64,000 nt of DNA from Deltaproteobacteria bacterium HGW-Deltaproteobacteria-12 (GTDB taxonomy: Bacteria; Desulfobacterota; Syntrophia; Syntrophales; Smithellaceae): assembly GCA_002840565.1 (NCBI GenBank), contig PHBK01000001.1, positions 62,001 through 126,000 of the forward strand, written 5' to 3'. The notes under the pieces are model-generated. The model did not search any database, was not told the DNA's origin, and saw only the letters and a program-made list of their open reading frames with translations. The position numbers and the translations under genes are program-made. Numbering within the stretch: position 1 is the first letter of the stretch; every line of letters begins with the position of its first letter. Positions 17,132 through 24,986 of this stretch are shown here, one piece after another.

Positions 17132-18343
17132 TCAATTTCCCCGGCCGGATTTACTTTTGCTGAATTCGTATCTCTTCCGCACATCGGCCAGAATGCCCTG
17201 AGGACGGAAAATCATCATGATAATTAATGCCGCACCGAAAATAATCATGCGGTAATCGCTGAATACCCGCAAATATTCAGGAAGCAGAATGAGGGCCAGC
17301 GCGGCGATAATAACGCCGACAATGGAACCCATGCCGCCGAGGACGACAATGGAAAGAATCATGGCCGATTCCAGAAAGGTAAAGCTGGCCGGATTGATGA
17401 AAGTTGTTTTGGCGGCAAAAAGCACGCCGGCCATACCTGCCCAGGTTGCGCCCAAAGCGAAAGCGGTAAGTTTGGCTTTAGTTCGATCAATGCCCATGGC
17501 CTGGCAGGCCAGTTCATCTTCACGCAGGGCAACCCAGGCTCGACCGATACGCGAGTGTTGCAGGCGATGGATGACGAAAATGGTTAAAATGCATAATATG
17601 ATCAATAAAAAATAAAGGTAAATGGCGGATTGCTCCGGCGTCAGATTGATGCCAAAGAAGCCGGGGCGGGGGATGTTGGAGATGCCGCTGGGGCCAAAGG
17701 AGAAGGCGTTCCAATTTTCCAGAACCAGGCGGATGATTTCCGCAAAGGCGAGCGTAACGATAGCCAGATAGTCGCCGCGCAGACGGAGCACCGGAAATCC
17801 GATCAGAATACCAAAGAAGGCGGCAAGCAATGCTCCGACCGGCAGAGCCGTCCAGAAGCCCAGGCCAAAATGATAATTAAGCAGGGCATAGCTGTATGCT
17901 CCGACGGCGTAAAAAGCAACATAACCGAGATCGAGGAGGCCCGCCAACCCCACTTCAATGTTCAACCCCAGTCCCAGCATGATGTAGATCAGGGCGGTGG
18001 TCATGATATTGATCTGATAGTGAGAAAAAACAAACGGGAAAATCAGGGCGAACAGAGCAATGGCTAGCAGCGCCGGGCGGTAAAGACGCGGTTCATTTAT
18101 TAAACGGTGGAGGGGAGTTGCAACTGCCGGAGCAAACGGTGTCAAGCGGCCTTTCTTTTTTAAAAAAAGCTGCCCGCAGAAGGACAGCAGGAAGGAGCCG
18201 AGTCCGATAAGGATGATATGGTGCCAGCGCCACACGACGACATTTTCGATCGTGTTGACCTGCACGACCAGAATAGGGAAGGTGAGGAGGATGAACCACA
18301 ATGCGGTAAAAAATGATTTCTTTAATTCTTCGGCAAATTTCAT
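17132..18343 (-). CDS. livM: Branched-chain amino acid ABC transporter permease
   Basis: 403 residues, longer than minimal LivM because of an N-terminal extension with two extra hydrophobic segments before the core (about 110-395). The core has the LivM hallmarks GLGLNIEVGLAGLLDLGYVA and FPVLRLRGDYLAIVTLAFAE, then GMGSIVGVIIAA. It forms the translocation pore with LivH in the inner membrane. It follows livH by 13 bases. Confidence 0.93.
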   Translation of the reverse strand: MKFAEELKKSFFTALWFILLTFPILVVQVNTIENVVVWRWHHIILIGLGSFLLSFCGQLFLKKKGRLTPFAPAVATPLHRLINEPRLYRPALLAIALFALIFPFVFSHYQINIMTTALIYIMLGLGLNIEVGLAGLLDLGYVAFYAVGAYSYALLNYHFGLGFWTALPVGALLAAFFGILIGFPVLRLRGDYLAIVTLAFAEIIRLVLENWNAFSFGPSGISNIPRPGFFGINLTPEQSAIYLYFLLIILCILTIFVIHRLQHSRIGRAWVALREDELACQAMGIDRTKAKLTAFALGATWAGMAGVLFAAKTTFINPASFTFLESAMILSIVVLGGMGSIVGVIIAALALILLPEYLRVFSDYRMIIFGAALIIMMIFRPQGILADVRKRYEFSKSKSGRGN

Positions 18344-18356
18344 TTTTCCCCTCTGG

Positions 18357-19259
18357 TCAAACCTTTTGCTGGGAGGAACGCCCCAGAAGTCCTTCCGGTT
18401 TAAGAATTAATATCAGGATCAGCAGAGCGAAGGCGAAGACGTTTTCATAGTCGCTGGAAATATAACCGGCGGCAAAGCTCTCGGTCAGCCCCAGAACCAG
18501 TCCGCCCAGCATGGCGCCGGGAATGCTGCCGATGCCGCCCAGAACAGCCGCCGTAAAAGCTTTAATGCCTGCACCAAACCCGATATAGAAATTGATTCTG
18601 CCGACATGCGATGCAATCAGCACACCGCCTATAGCCGCCAGGGCCGAGCCGATAATGAAGGTGCGGGAAATAATCCGATTGACGTTGACGCCGAGAAGCA
18701 TGGCCATAGCCCGATCCTGTGCTACGGCACGCATGGCTTTGCCCATTTTGGTAAATTTTAATATCAGTGTCAGGCCGAGCATCAGCAGGGCGGCTGTGAA
18801 AATGATTGTAAACTCGGACGGGGCGATCCACTGGCTGATGGATGCGGGCAGCTCCATGTACTGAAGAAGGTTGGGGAAGGGCAGAAAATCCGAAGTTTGG
18901 GCCAGCATGACATAATTCTGCAGGAATATAGACATGCCGATGGCGCTGATGAGGGGTGAAAGCCTGGGCGCCTGCCGCAGTGGTTTATACGCGATTTTTT
19001 CCACGGAAAAGCCGTAAGCGGCGGCGTAAAGGACGGCGACGATTGTTGCCATAATCACGACAGCGATGCCGGTAAACCCCTGCATAGTCAATAGAGACGC
19101 CACGATCAGAGCAGTGAATGCACCGATCATGTATATTTCGCCATGGGCAAAATTAATCAGCTCCAGGATGCCGTAAACCATGGTATAGCCCAGGGCGATC
19201 AGGGCATAAATGCTGCCGCGGGTAATGCCGCCGAGAAACAAATCCCAGAAATAATTCAT
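18357..19259 (-). CDS. livH: Branched-chain amino acid ABC transporter permease
   Basis: 300 residues with about eight membrane spans. ALGYTMVYGILELINFAHGE (about 22-41) is the LivH signature, and GGIGSIPGAMLGGLVLGL near residue 240 is the conserved loop contacting the ATPases. It partners LivM. The 94-base gap to livK holds low-complexity repeats rather than a clear promoter. Confidence 0.95.
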   Translation of the reverse strand: MNYFWDLFLGGITRGSIYALIALGYTMVYGILELINFAHGEIYMIGAFTALIVASLLTMQGFTGIAVVIMATIVAVLYAAAYGFSVEKIAYKPLRQAPRLSPLISAIGMSIFLQNYVMLAQTSDFLPFPNLLQYMELPASISQWIAPSEFTIIFTAALLMLGLTLILKFTKMGKAMRAVAQDRAMAMLLGVNVNRIISRTFIIGSALAAIGGVLIASHVGRINFYIGFGAGIKAFTAAVLGGIGSIPGAMLGGLVLGLTESFAAGYISSDYENVFAFALLILILILKPEGLLGRSSQQKV

Positions 19260-19261
19260 CG

Positions 19262-19350
19262 TTCAGTCGCCTTGAGCTTTGAGCCTTGATCCTCGCTCCT
19301 CGCTCCCTTGCTCCTTGGTCCTTCAGCCTACAGCCTTCAGTCTTCAGCCT
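19262..19350 (-). repeat. Degenerate short tandem repeats between livK and livH
   Basis: The gap is built of imperfect 7-9-base units. On the minus strand they read GGCTGAAG, ACTGAAG, GGCTGTAG, GGCTGAAG, then purine-rich GGAGCAAG, GGAGCGAG, GAGCGAG, and GGCTCAA, AGCTCAA. No terminator or ribosome site other than that of livH can be picked out. The function is unknown. Confidence 0.6.
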
Positions 19351-19353
19351 TTT

Positions 19354-20481
19354 TTATTTTATCTCCACATACACGCCTTTATTGACCTGATAAATGGAGA
19401 AACCCGCTCCGATGGCATCTCCTTCTTTATTGAATTTAATTTTTCCCAAGGGGGTATCCGTCGAATAAGTGCGCAAAGCTTTGGCAACCGCATTATACTC
19501 TGTTGATTTGGCCTTGCTCATGGCATTAAGAACGGTCTGGACAGCGGCATAGGCGTTCAGAAAAAACGCTCCCGGCTCGGATCCGTAAACTTTTTTGTGC
19601 TCGGAGATCGCGGAGATGGCCAGCGGGTTTTTTGTCGTGTCCTTGGGGCCGGAGGCATAGACGCCTTCAGCATAGGATCCAGCAACTTTAATGAAAGTTT
19701 GATCCTTGACGCCGTCATCGGAGATGAATAAAGTTTTCATTCCTTTTTTGCGCATCTGCTGCACGATGGAAGCTGCTTCAGGGTGATAGCCGCCGTAAAT
19801 AACAGCATCAGCCGCAGAATATTTTATTTTCTGGACAATGGCCGAATAATCTACTGCTCCCGGCGTGACCCCTTCATAAAGCACTACCTGAGCTTTTTTG
19901 GCCTCCCCGATGAATTTCTTGGCGTACTCGGCAAAGCCTTTACCGTAATCGCCTTTATCATGAATAATTGCAATTTTTTTCAATTTGAGAGTTTGCAAAG
20001 TGAAGTCTGCAACCAACTTGGCCTGGTCGCTGTCGGGGGCAATCGTTCGGAAAAAATTAGGATATTGCCCCGAGAAGGTGAGTTCGGGACTGGTTGCCGA
20101 AGGCGAGACCACGATAATCCCGGCGTCCTTGTAAGTGCGCAAGGCGGCTTTAGTAGCGCCGCTGCAGATATGGCCGATAACGGCATCAACTTTGGCCGAT
20201 ACCATTTTCGTGGCGACATTTGTTGCCATTTCCGGCTTGCAGGCATCGTCCTCAATCAACAGCTCCACCTGCCTGCCGTTAATACCGCCCCGGGCATTCA
20301 TCTCTTTCACAACCAGTTGGGCGGCCTTGATCGTTGGTTGTCCGTAAGAAGCCAAATCACCGGAATGGGCACCGGCAATGCCTATTTTAATGTTATCGGC
20401 TGCCTGCGCCGCCGTTGACAAGATAAGAGTTATAAACAATAGTATGCGGATGACGCAATTACGTGCAAATAGTCTTTTCAT
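19354..20481 (-). CDS. livK: Periplasmic branched-chain amino acid binding protein
   Basis: 375 residues with a signal peptide ending AAQA and a type-I periplasmic binding fold: IKIGIAGAHSGDLASYG at the mature start, then IEDDACKPEMA, GHICSGATKAAL and SPSATSPELT at the hinge and ligand cleft. It captures branched-chain or related amino acids for the LivHMGF importer. The ATG at 20481 has AAGGAG seven bases upstream; the open frame extends further but lacks support. It is the first gene of the operon. Confidence 0.94.
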   Translation of the reverse strand: MKRLFARNCVIRILLFITLILSTAAQAADNIKIGIAGAHSGDLASYGQPTIKAAQLVVKEMNARGGINGRQVELLIEDDACKPEMATNVATKMVSAKVDAVIGHICSGATKAALRTYKDAGIIVVSPSATSPELTFSGQYPNFFRTIAPDSDQAKLVADFTLQTLKLKKIAIIHDKGDYGKGFAEYAKKFIGEAKKAQVVLYEGVTPGAVDYSAIVQKIKYSAADAVIYGGYHPEAASIVQQMRKKGMKTLFISDDGVKDQTFIKVAGSYAEGVYASGPKDTTKNPLAISAISEHKKVYGSEPGAFFLNAYAAVQTVLNAMSKAKSTEYNAVAKALRTYSTDTPLGKIKFNKEGDAIGAGFSIYQVNKGVYVEIK

Positions 20482-20753
20482 TGTGTTCTCCTTGCTGAAG
20501 GTGATGGAATTTAAATACTGGAAAAGGGGCATGACGTCAAGCCTCAATCAGCTGTCCGGAGGCAATTTTATAGTGCAGCCGGTTTTTTTGCATATTGGCG
20601 AAAAGACTTCTTTATCCTGCAGATAAAATGCCCTCCCGGCAAAAAACCATCATGCATATGGTTAATAAATTAACTGCACTGCAGACAAAAATCTGCTATA
20701 TGATTATAAATGTTCATGTTCTGTTGGTAAATAATTCTTACAGGAAAACAACT

Positions 20754-21914
20754 ATGCAGAATACAGGTGCCTTCATAGCATTCGCCTCCCTGGTCATAAT
20801 AATTTACAGCGGCCTGAATTATTATTTCATCAGAAAGAACAGGAGCCTGCTCACCCGCCGCTCATTGACCGCAATAATTATCCGGATGCTGCTGTTCACT
20901 TTGATACTCACGCCGGTTGCCACGACTATTTTCAGTTATCAGGGCATTCCTTTGCTGGCCGCCCTTACCGGTTTCCCAGGGTACAGCTGGCTGGCTTTTC
21001 TTTTTCTCTTTCTGCTGATTCACGGCAGCGTCGATATAATTCTGTTTACCGCGGAAAAGGCAGGATTTGTTCCTTCGGGATACATGGCCCGTGAGATTCT
21101 GATTGTCACGATGGTGCTGAGCGTCTCGGTTCTTGCCTACGGTTACCACGAGGCAAAAGACATCAAAGTCGAAAGACTGGTTGTCGAAACGGATAAACTT
21201 CCCGCCGGCACCAAAGAGTTGAAGATCGTTCAGCTGTCGGACGTTCATTTCAGCCCGCTAATCAGTGTTGATGTAGCTGATAAAATTAAATCAATCGTGA
21301 ACACTGAGCGGCCCGATATCGTCGTTTCCACAGGAGATCTTCTGGACAGGGCCATACGCAACAGGGCAGGGGTAATCGAAGCCTTGAACGGATTATCAGC
21401 CCCGCTGGGGAAATTTGCTGTTACGGGCAACCATGAATTCATTGCCGGAATTGATAACAGTGTGGAGTTCATCAGCCAGGCCGGATTTCTGCTGCTGAGA
21501 AACAGAAGCATATCCATTGACGGAATTATCAATCTCGCGGGAGTTGATGACAGTGATGCCGCACGTTTCGGAATAAAAATTGATAAAAGCGAGAAAGAGG
21601 TTCTGGAAGAAACGGAGCCCGGGAAATTTACAATATTGTTAAAACATCGGCCTGTCATTGACAGGCAGACAAGCGCAATGTTCGACCTTCAGCTTTCCGG
21701 ACACACCCATGCCGGCCAGATCTACCCGTTAAGATTTATCGTCAGAATGATATTCGAATATACAGCCGGATTCTACATGATTGACGCCAATACGCTTTTA
21801 TATGTGAACAAGGGACTGGGAACCGTGGGCCCTCGGATCAGGGTCCTCGCTCCGCCGGAAATAACGGTGATCGTGCTGAAACATAAAAGCAACTCGATTC
21901 CTGCATTCCAGTAA
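20754..21914 (+). CDS. Membrane-anchored metallophosphoesterase
   Basis: 386 residues: four predicted membrane spans (about 5-135), then a calcineurin-like phosphoesterase domain with all metal motifs: LSDVHFSP, STGDLLDR, TGNHEF, LKHRP and SGHTHAGQIYP. Proteins of this build (YkuE/YaeI type) are thought to act on lipid-linked or UDP-diacylglucosamine-like phosphates at the membrane; the substrate here is unknown. AGGA lies about eight bases before the ATG at 20754. It stands alone, divergent from the Liv operon. Confidence 0.9.
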   Translation: MQNTGAFIAFASLVIIIYSGLNYYFIRKNRSLLTRRSLTAIIIRMLLFTLILTPVATTIFSYQGIPLLAALTGFPGYSWLAFLFLFLLIHGSVDIILFTAEKAGFVPSGYMAREILIVTMVLSVSVLAYGYHEAKDIKVERLVVETDKLPAGTKELKIVQLSDVHFSPLISVDVADKIKSIVNTERPDIVVSTGDLLDRAIRNRAGVIEALNGLSAPLGKFAVTGNHEFIAGIDNSVEFISQAGFLLLRNRSISIDGIINLAGVDDSDAARFGIKIDKSEKEVLEETEPGKFTILLKHRPVIDRQTSAMFDLQLSGHTHAGQIYPLRFIVRMIFEYTAGFYMIDANTLLYVNKGLGTVGPRIRVLAPPEITVIVLKHKSNSIPAFQ

Positions 21915-22006
21915 ACAAGATTTAATCCCGCGACTGCGTGACGAGCGTTAATTCTCCGCAGCTTGCTGCCAGGTGGCTGATTAAAAACGGGGCGCCGCTG
22001 GTTGAT

Positions 22007-22723
22007 TTAACGCAAAGAAAATATTCTGGTGAAGATAAGGCGGGTGAAGGTCAGGGAGTTGCGGATAAAATCGACAAAAGGGCGAAAATGTGAAATTCTT
22101 GATCCATCCGGATTATAGACGACCCTGATGGAAGTTTCCAAAACAGTCAGCTTCTTTCTTTTGGCCTGCACCAGTATTTCCACCTCAAATTGAAAGCGCT
22201 GCGCTTTGGTGGGCAAAACGATTGCCTCGGGCAAGGGATAAAGGCGCATGCCGCTTTGCGAATCGGACAAAACGGGTCCCCCCGACAGCCAAACCCAGAA
22301 ATTGGAAAATTTCCGGCCGAAGCGGCTTGTCCAGGGTACATGCTCTCCGGCCATGCCTTCTCTTGTCCCCACTACAATCGCCCTTGTGCCTTGAGGAATT
22401 GCGGCAATGAGCTTCAGCGCATCTTCCGGGTAATGCTGACCGTCGGCGTCGATAGTAATTGCCCAATCGGCCTCTATGGCAGCGGCGGCAAATCCGCTCA
22501 TCAGAGCGGCGCCCTTACCCATATTTTTTTTATGGCTGATGATGCGAATGCCCGGAATATCTTTAATTTCATCAGCAGTATTATCGGTCGATCCGTCATT
22601 CACAACAAACACGGGAAACCCCAGTGTCTGTGTCTGCCGGATGACGTGAGCCACGCAACCGGCATGATTGTAAACGGGGACGACAAAAGCGAAGCGCCCT
22701 TTTGTATTATCTTGCTGAATCAA
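22007..22723 (-). CDS. GT2 family glycosyltransferase
   Basis: About 238 residues with a GT-A fold: FVVPVYNHAG, VNDGSTDNT, KNMGKGAALMSGFAAA and the ITIDADGQH metal-binding motif. The C-terminus has no transmembrane segments, unlike DPM-type polyprenol transferases. I chose TTG at 22723 because GAGGA is six bases upstream and the fold starts nine residues later; an ATG at 22795 would overlap the preceding gene by 40 bp without a good ribosome site. It is the last gene of the ketosynthase cluster; GT2 enzymes with a similar position occur in aryl-polyene clusters. Confidence 0.82.
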   Translation of the reverse strand: MIQQDNTKGRFAFVVPVYNHAGCVAHVIRQTQTLGFPVFVVNDGSTDNTADEIKDIPGIRIISHKKNMGKGAALMSGFAAAAIEADWAITIDADGQHYPEDALKLIAAIPQGTRAIVVGTREGMAGEHVPWTSRFGRKFSNFWVWLSGGPVLSDSQSGMRLYPLPEAIVLPTKAQRFQFEVEILVQAKRKKLTVLETSIRVVYNPDGSRISHFRPFVDFIRNSLTFTRLIFTRIFSLR

Positions 22724-22755
22724 TTTCTTCCTCAAAAACAAACTATGATCGTTCT

Positions 22756-24480
22756 TTACAGAGCCCCAGCCTCCGGCAGGAAAGCTATTGCCCACGTTCC
22801 CGGCCCCATATGCGCGCCTGAGGTCAGTGACAGCGGCTGAATAATTATTTCGGCCTGGGGGAAATCTGCCGCAATCAATGATCTTATTTTGCCGTTAACC
22901 AAATCGAAATTATCGGAATATTCCAGCATAATCATTGCTTTTTCTTCCCTGGCCAGAGACGCCGCCAGCCTTTCGCGGGCCATTTTAATCTGATCTTTTC
23001 CATTGCGCACTACACCGACTTTCTTCGCTCCTTCGGGCTGCGGGGAGACAACCGGCTTCATCTTCAGCATGTCGCCGAAAAAGGCGCTGGTTTTGGATAA
23101 CCTGCCGCCCGCGGCCAGATATTCCAACTTGTCCAGGAAGACATACTCCTCACAGGTTCGCAGTGTTCTCGTGGCAAAGGCAACGGTCTTTTCCATGTCC
23201 TGTGTTTCCATCAGATAACGGTTTGCCGCCAGCGCAATTGTCGCCAATCGGCCTGATGCAGCGCCGGTATCGATGACCACAAACCGGTTTTGCAAGTCGT
23301 GCTTTTTTTTCCATTCCACAGCAGTAGCATAATTGCCGGTATAGATAGAGCCGACACATAAATACAGCACTTTTTTAAAGCGATCGAGTACGCTTTCGTA
23401 GAACTGGTGTCTTTCGAAAATAGATGCCTGTGATGTCGATACTTTAATTCCCCGGCGCATGGAATCATAAAGTTCGCCGGGGTGAAAATGTGTTTCCGGC
23501 AGGCATTTATCACCCAGGTTTATATAGCTGTGTAAAAGAGTCATTCCGTAGTTTTTCGCATCGGCACGGGTCAAGGAACCGGCGGCATCGGTCATTATGT
23601 GCAGCTCGGAAAGGGCTTTGGTATTGCGCAATTCATTAATTTGTTGACTGAGATTATCATCTTCCCAGTTTACCATGCTTCCAAACTTGGCTGCTTCACC
23701 CCGTATCTTCTCCCGATCATCGGTATGCAGGTGGAATTTATAAAAATCGCCGTCCGGAATAACAATGACGCTCTCCTGCTCCCGGGTTATGTTCGCCAGT
23801 TTTTCTTCCGATAAATTATTCGCTTGAATGACAAAATCAACACAATAGCCTGTTTCCGCCTCCTCCTGAAACGCCGATGAAATATTCAGACGATTCTTAA
23901 ACAGTTCCGTGATCGGCCGGAATTCCTGCAGCCCTCCGGCAATGGAATAGAAGAAACCTTCGAAGAAAATATACATACCCAAAGCGCCGGCATCGACAAC
24001 ACCGGCTTTTTTTAATTTCGGCAGCATTTCACAGGTGTCGTGGACTGATTTTTCCAAATCACTGATGAGGGCATTGACTGCTTTCTGATCGAAGGCGGCT
24101 GCGCTCGACGGCAGGGAATCCACCAGTGTGTCAAACAGGCTAAGCATCGTGCCCGGACGGGGATCAGCAACAGCCTTCCAGGCCCGGTCGCGCCCTTCCC
24201 TGGCTCCGCTGTGAAGGTTCTGGAGGGAGTCAATCTGGTAGAATGCCGAAAAAAATCTAGAGGCAATATTACCGGAATTGCCCCGTGCCGACAAAAGAAG
24301 CCGGTGAATAACCGCCGCTTTTTCCTGATGGACGGCCAGCAAGGGGGTCAGGCTGATGAATAGATTACGGCCCGTGTCGCCATCGGCCACCGGAAAAACA
24401 TTAATCGAGTCGAGTAAATCAGCCCAGGCGGCAACGCGTTCCACACCGGCAATAAATGATTTCTGAAGTGTTTCATCCAT
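22756..24480 (-). CDS. DhaL (DAK2) - DegV fusion, fatty-acid-kinase-like
   Basis: 574 residues in two parts. Residues about 1-200 are a DhaL/DAK2 kinase domain: INVFPVADGDTGRNL gives the Mg-binding Asp cluster and SARGNSGN the nucleotide loop. Residues about 290-574 are a DegV domain: IMTDAAGSLT, VSTSQAS, CVGSIYTGNYATA and DTGAASGR, the FakB-type fatty-acid-binding motifs. In Gram-positive fatty acid kinase these functions sit on separate proteins, FakA and FakB (FakA has only a FakB-like tail). One chain here could bind and phosphorylate an acyl group. It overlaps the thioesterase gene by 8 bp, which also points to acyl-chain handling. Confidence 0.85.
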   Translation of the reverse strand: MDETLQKSFIAGVERVAAWADLLDSINVFPVADGDTGRNLFISLTPLLAVHQEKAAVIHRLLLSARGNSGNIASRFFSAFYQIDSLQNLHSGAREGRDRAWKAVADPRPGTMLSLFDTLVDSLPSSAAAFDQKAVNALISDLEKSVHDTCEMLPKLKKAGVVDAGALGMYIFFEGFFYSIAGGLQEFRPITELFKNRLNISSAFQEEAETGYCVDFVIQANNLSEEKLANITREQESVIVIPDGDFYKFHLHTDDREKIRGEAAKFGSMVNWEDDNLSQQINELRNTKALSELHIMTDAAGSLTRADAKNYGMTLLHSYINLGDKCLPETHFHPGELYDSMRRGIKVSTSQASIFERHQFYESVLDRFKKVLYLCVGSIYTGNYATAVEWKKKHDLQNRFVVIDTGAASGRLATIALAANRYLMETQDMEKTVAFATRTLRTCEEYVFLDKLEYLAAGGRLSKTSAFFGDMLKMKPVVSPQPEGAKKVGVVRNGKDQIKMARERLAASLAREEKAMIMLEYSDNFDLVNGKIRSLIAADFPQAEIIIQPLSLTSGAHMGPGTWAIAFLPEAGAL

Positions 24481-24898
24481 TGGAAAATCCTAAAGCCTGG
24501 CGAATCTCGTCCGGAATTTTGAAAATAATTTCCATGTCCGGAGCCTTTACGGCGACCTGCTCGGTGCGGCCGCGGGTGCAGATTTTCCCGTCGGTTGCCT
24601 TGCGGATTTCAAAATCGACGCTTAATTTGACGCGCGCATCAACAAGTGTCGCTTTGATAATAATTTCATCGCGGTGACGCAGCGGATAAATATGCTTGGT
24701 TGCCGTTCGTATAATCGGGAAAAGAATTTTTTGCCGTTCATAATAGGAATATAAATCGACACCGCAATGGATAAAAAGTCCGGCCCGGGCAATTTCAAAA
24801 TAATTCAGGTAGTTGCCGTGCCAGACGATTTGCATGGGATCCAGATCAAAAAAGGGCACGGTATATTTTACTTCGAAACTTATTTTATTTTCGTTCAT
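24473..24898 (-). CDS. 4-hydroxybenzoyl-CoA-type thioesterase
   Basis: 141 residues with a hot-dog fold. FFDLDPMQIVWHGNYLNYFE (about 16-35) carries the catalytic Asp and the HGNY motif of 4HBT thioesterases. It should hydrolyse an acyl-CoA or acyl-ACP thioester. Small 4HBT enzymes occur in aryl-polyene and flexirubin clusters next to ammonia lyase and GT2 genes, as they do here. Its stop overlaps the DegV-fusion start by 8 bp. It is preceded by a large hairpin at the end of the ammonia-lyase gene. Confidence 0.9.
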   Translation of the reverse strand: MNENKISFEVKYTVPFFDLDPMQIVWHGNYLNYFEIARAGLFIHCGVDLYSYYERQKILFPIIRTATKHIYPLRHRDEIIIKATLVDARVKLSVDFEIRKATDGKICTRGRTEQVAVKAPDMEIIFKIPDEIRQALGFSNG

Positions 24899-24929
24899 TG
24901 CTTCATCCTAACCCCGCTAAACGGGATAA

Positions 24930-24986
24930 GCAAGTTTACGAAATTATATTCTGCCGAGAAACCGCAGAAAATAATTTCTTACTTGC
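24930..24986 (-). terminator. Long intercistronic hairpin after the ammonia-lyase gene
   Basis: GAAATTATATTCTGC (24940-24954) pairs with 24964-24978 over 15 bases with one mismatch, loop nine bases. An outer pair GCAAGT (24930-24935) / ACTTGC (24981-24986) extends it across a small bulge. It spans the ammonia-lyase stop codon. No clear T-run follows, so it may be a processing or mRNA-stability structure rather than a full terminator. Confidence 0.5.

Noticed and set aside
22724..22795. An N-terminal extension of the GT2 gene from ATG 22795
   Set aside because: It overlaps the DegV-fusion gene by 40 bp and has no good ribosome site, while TTG 22723 has GAGGA at the right distance.
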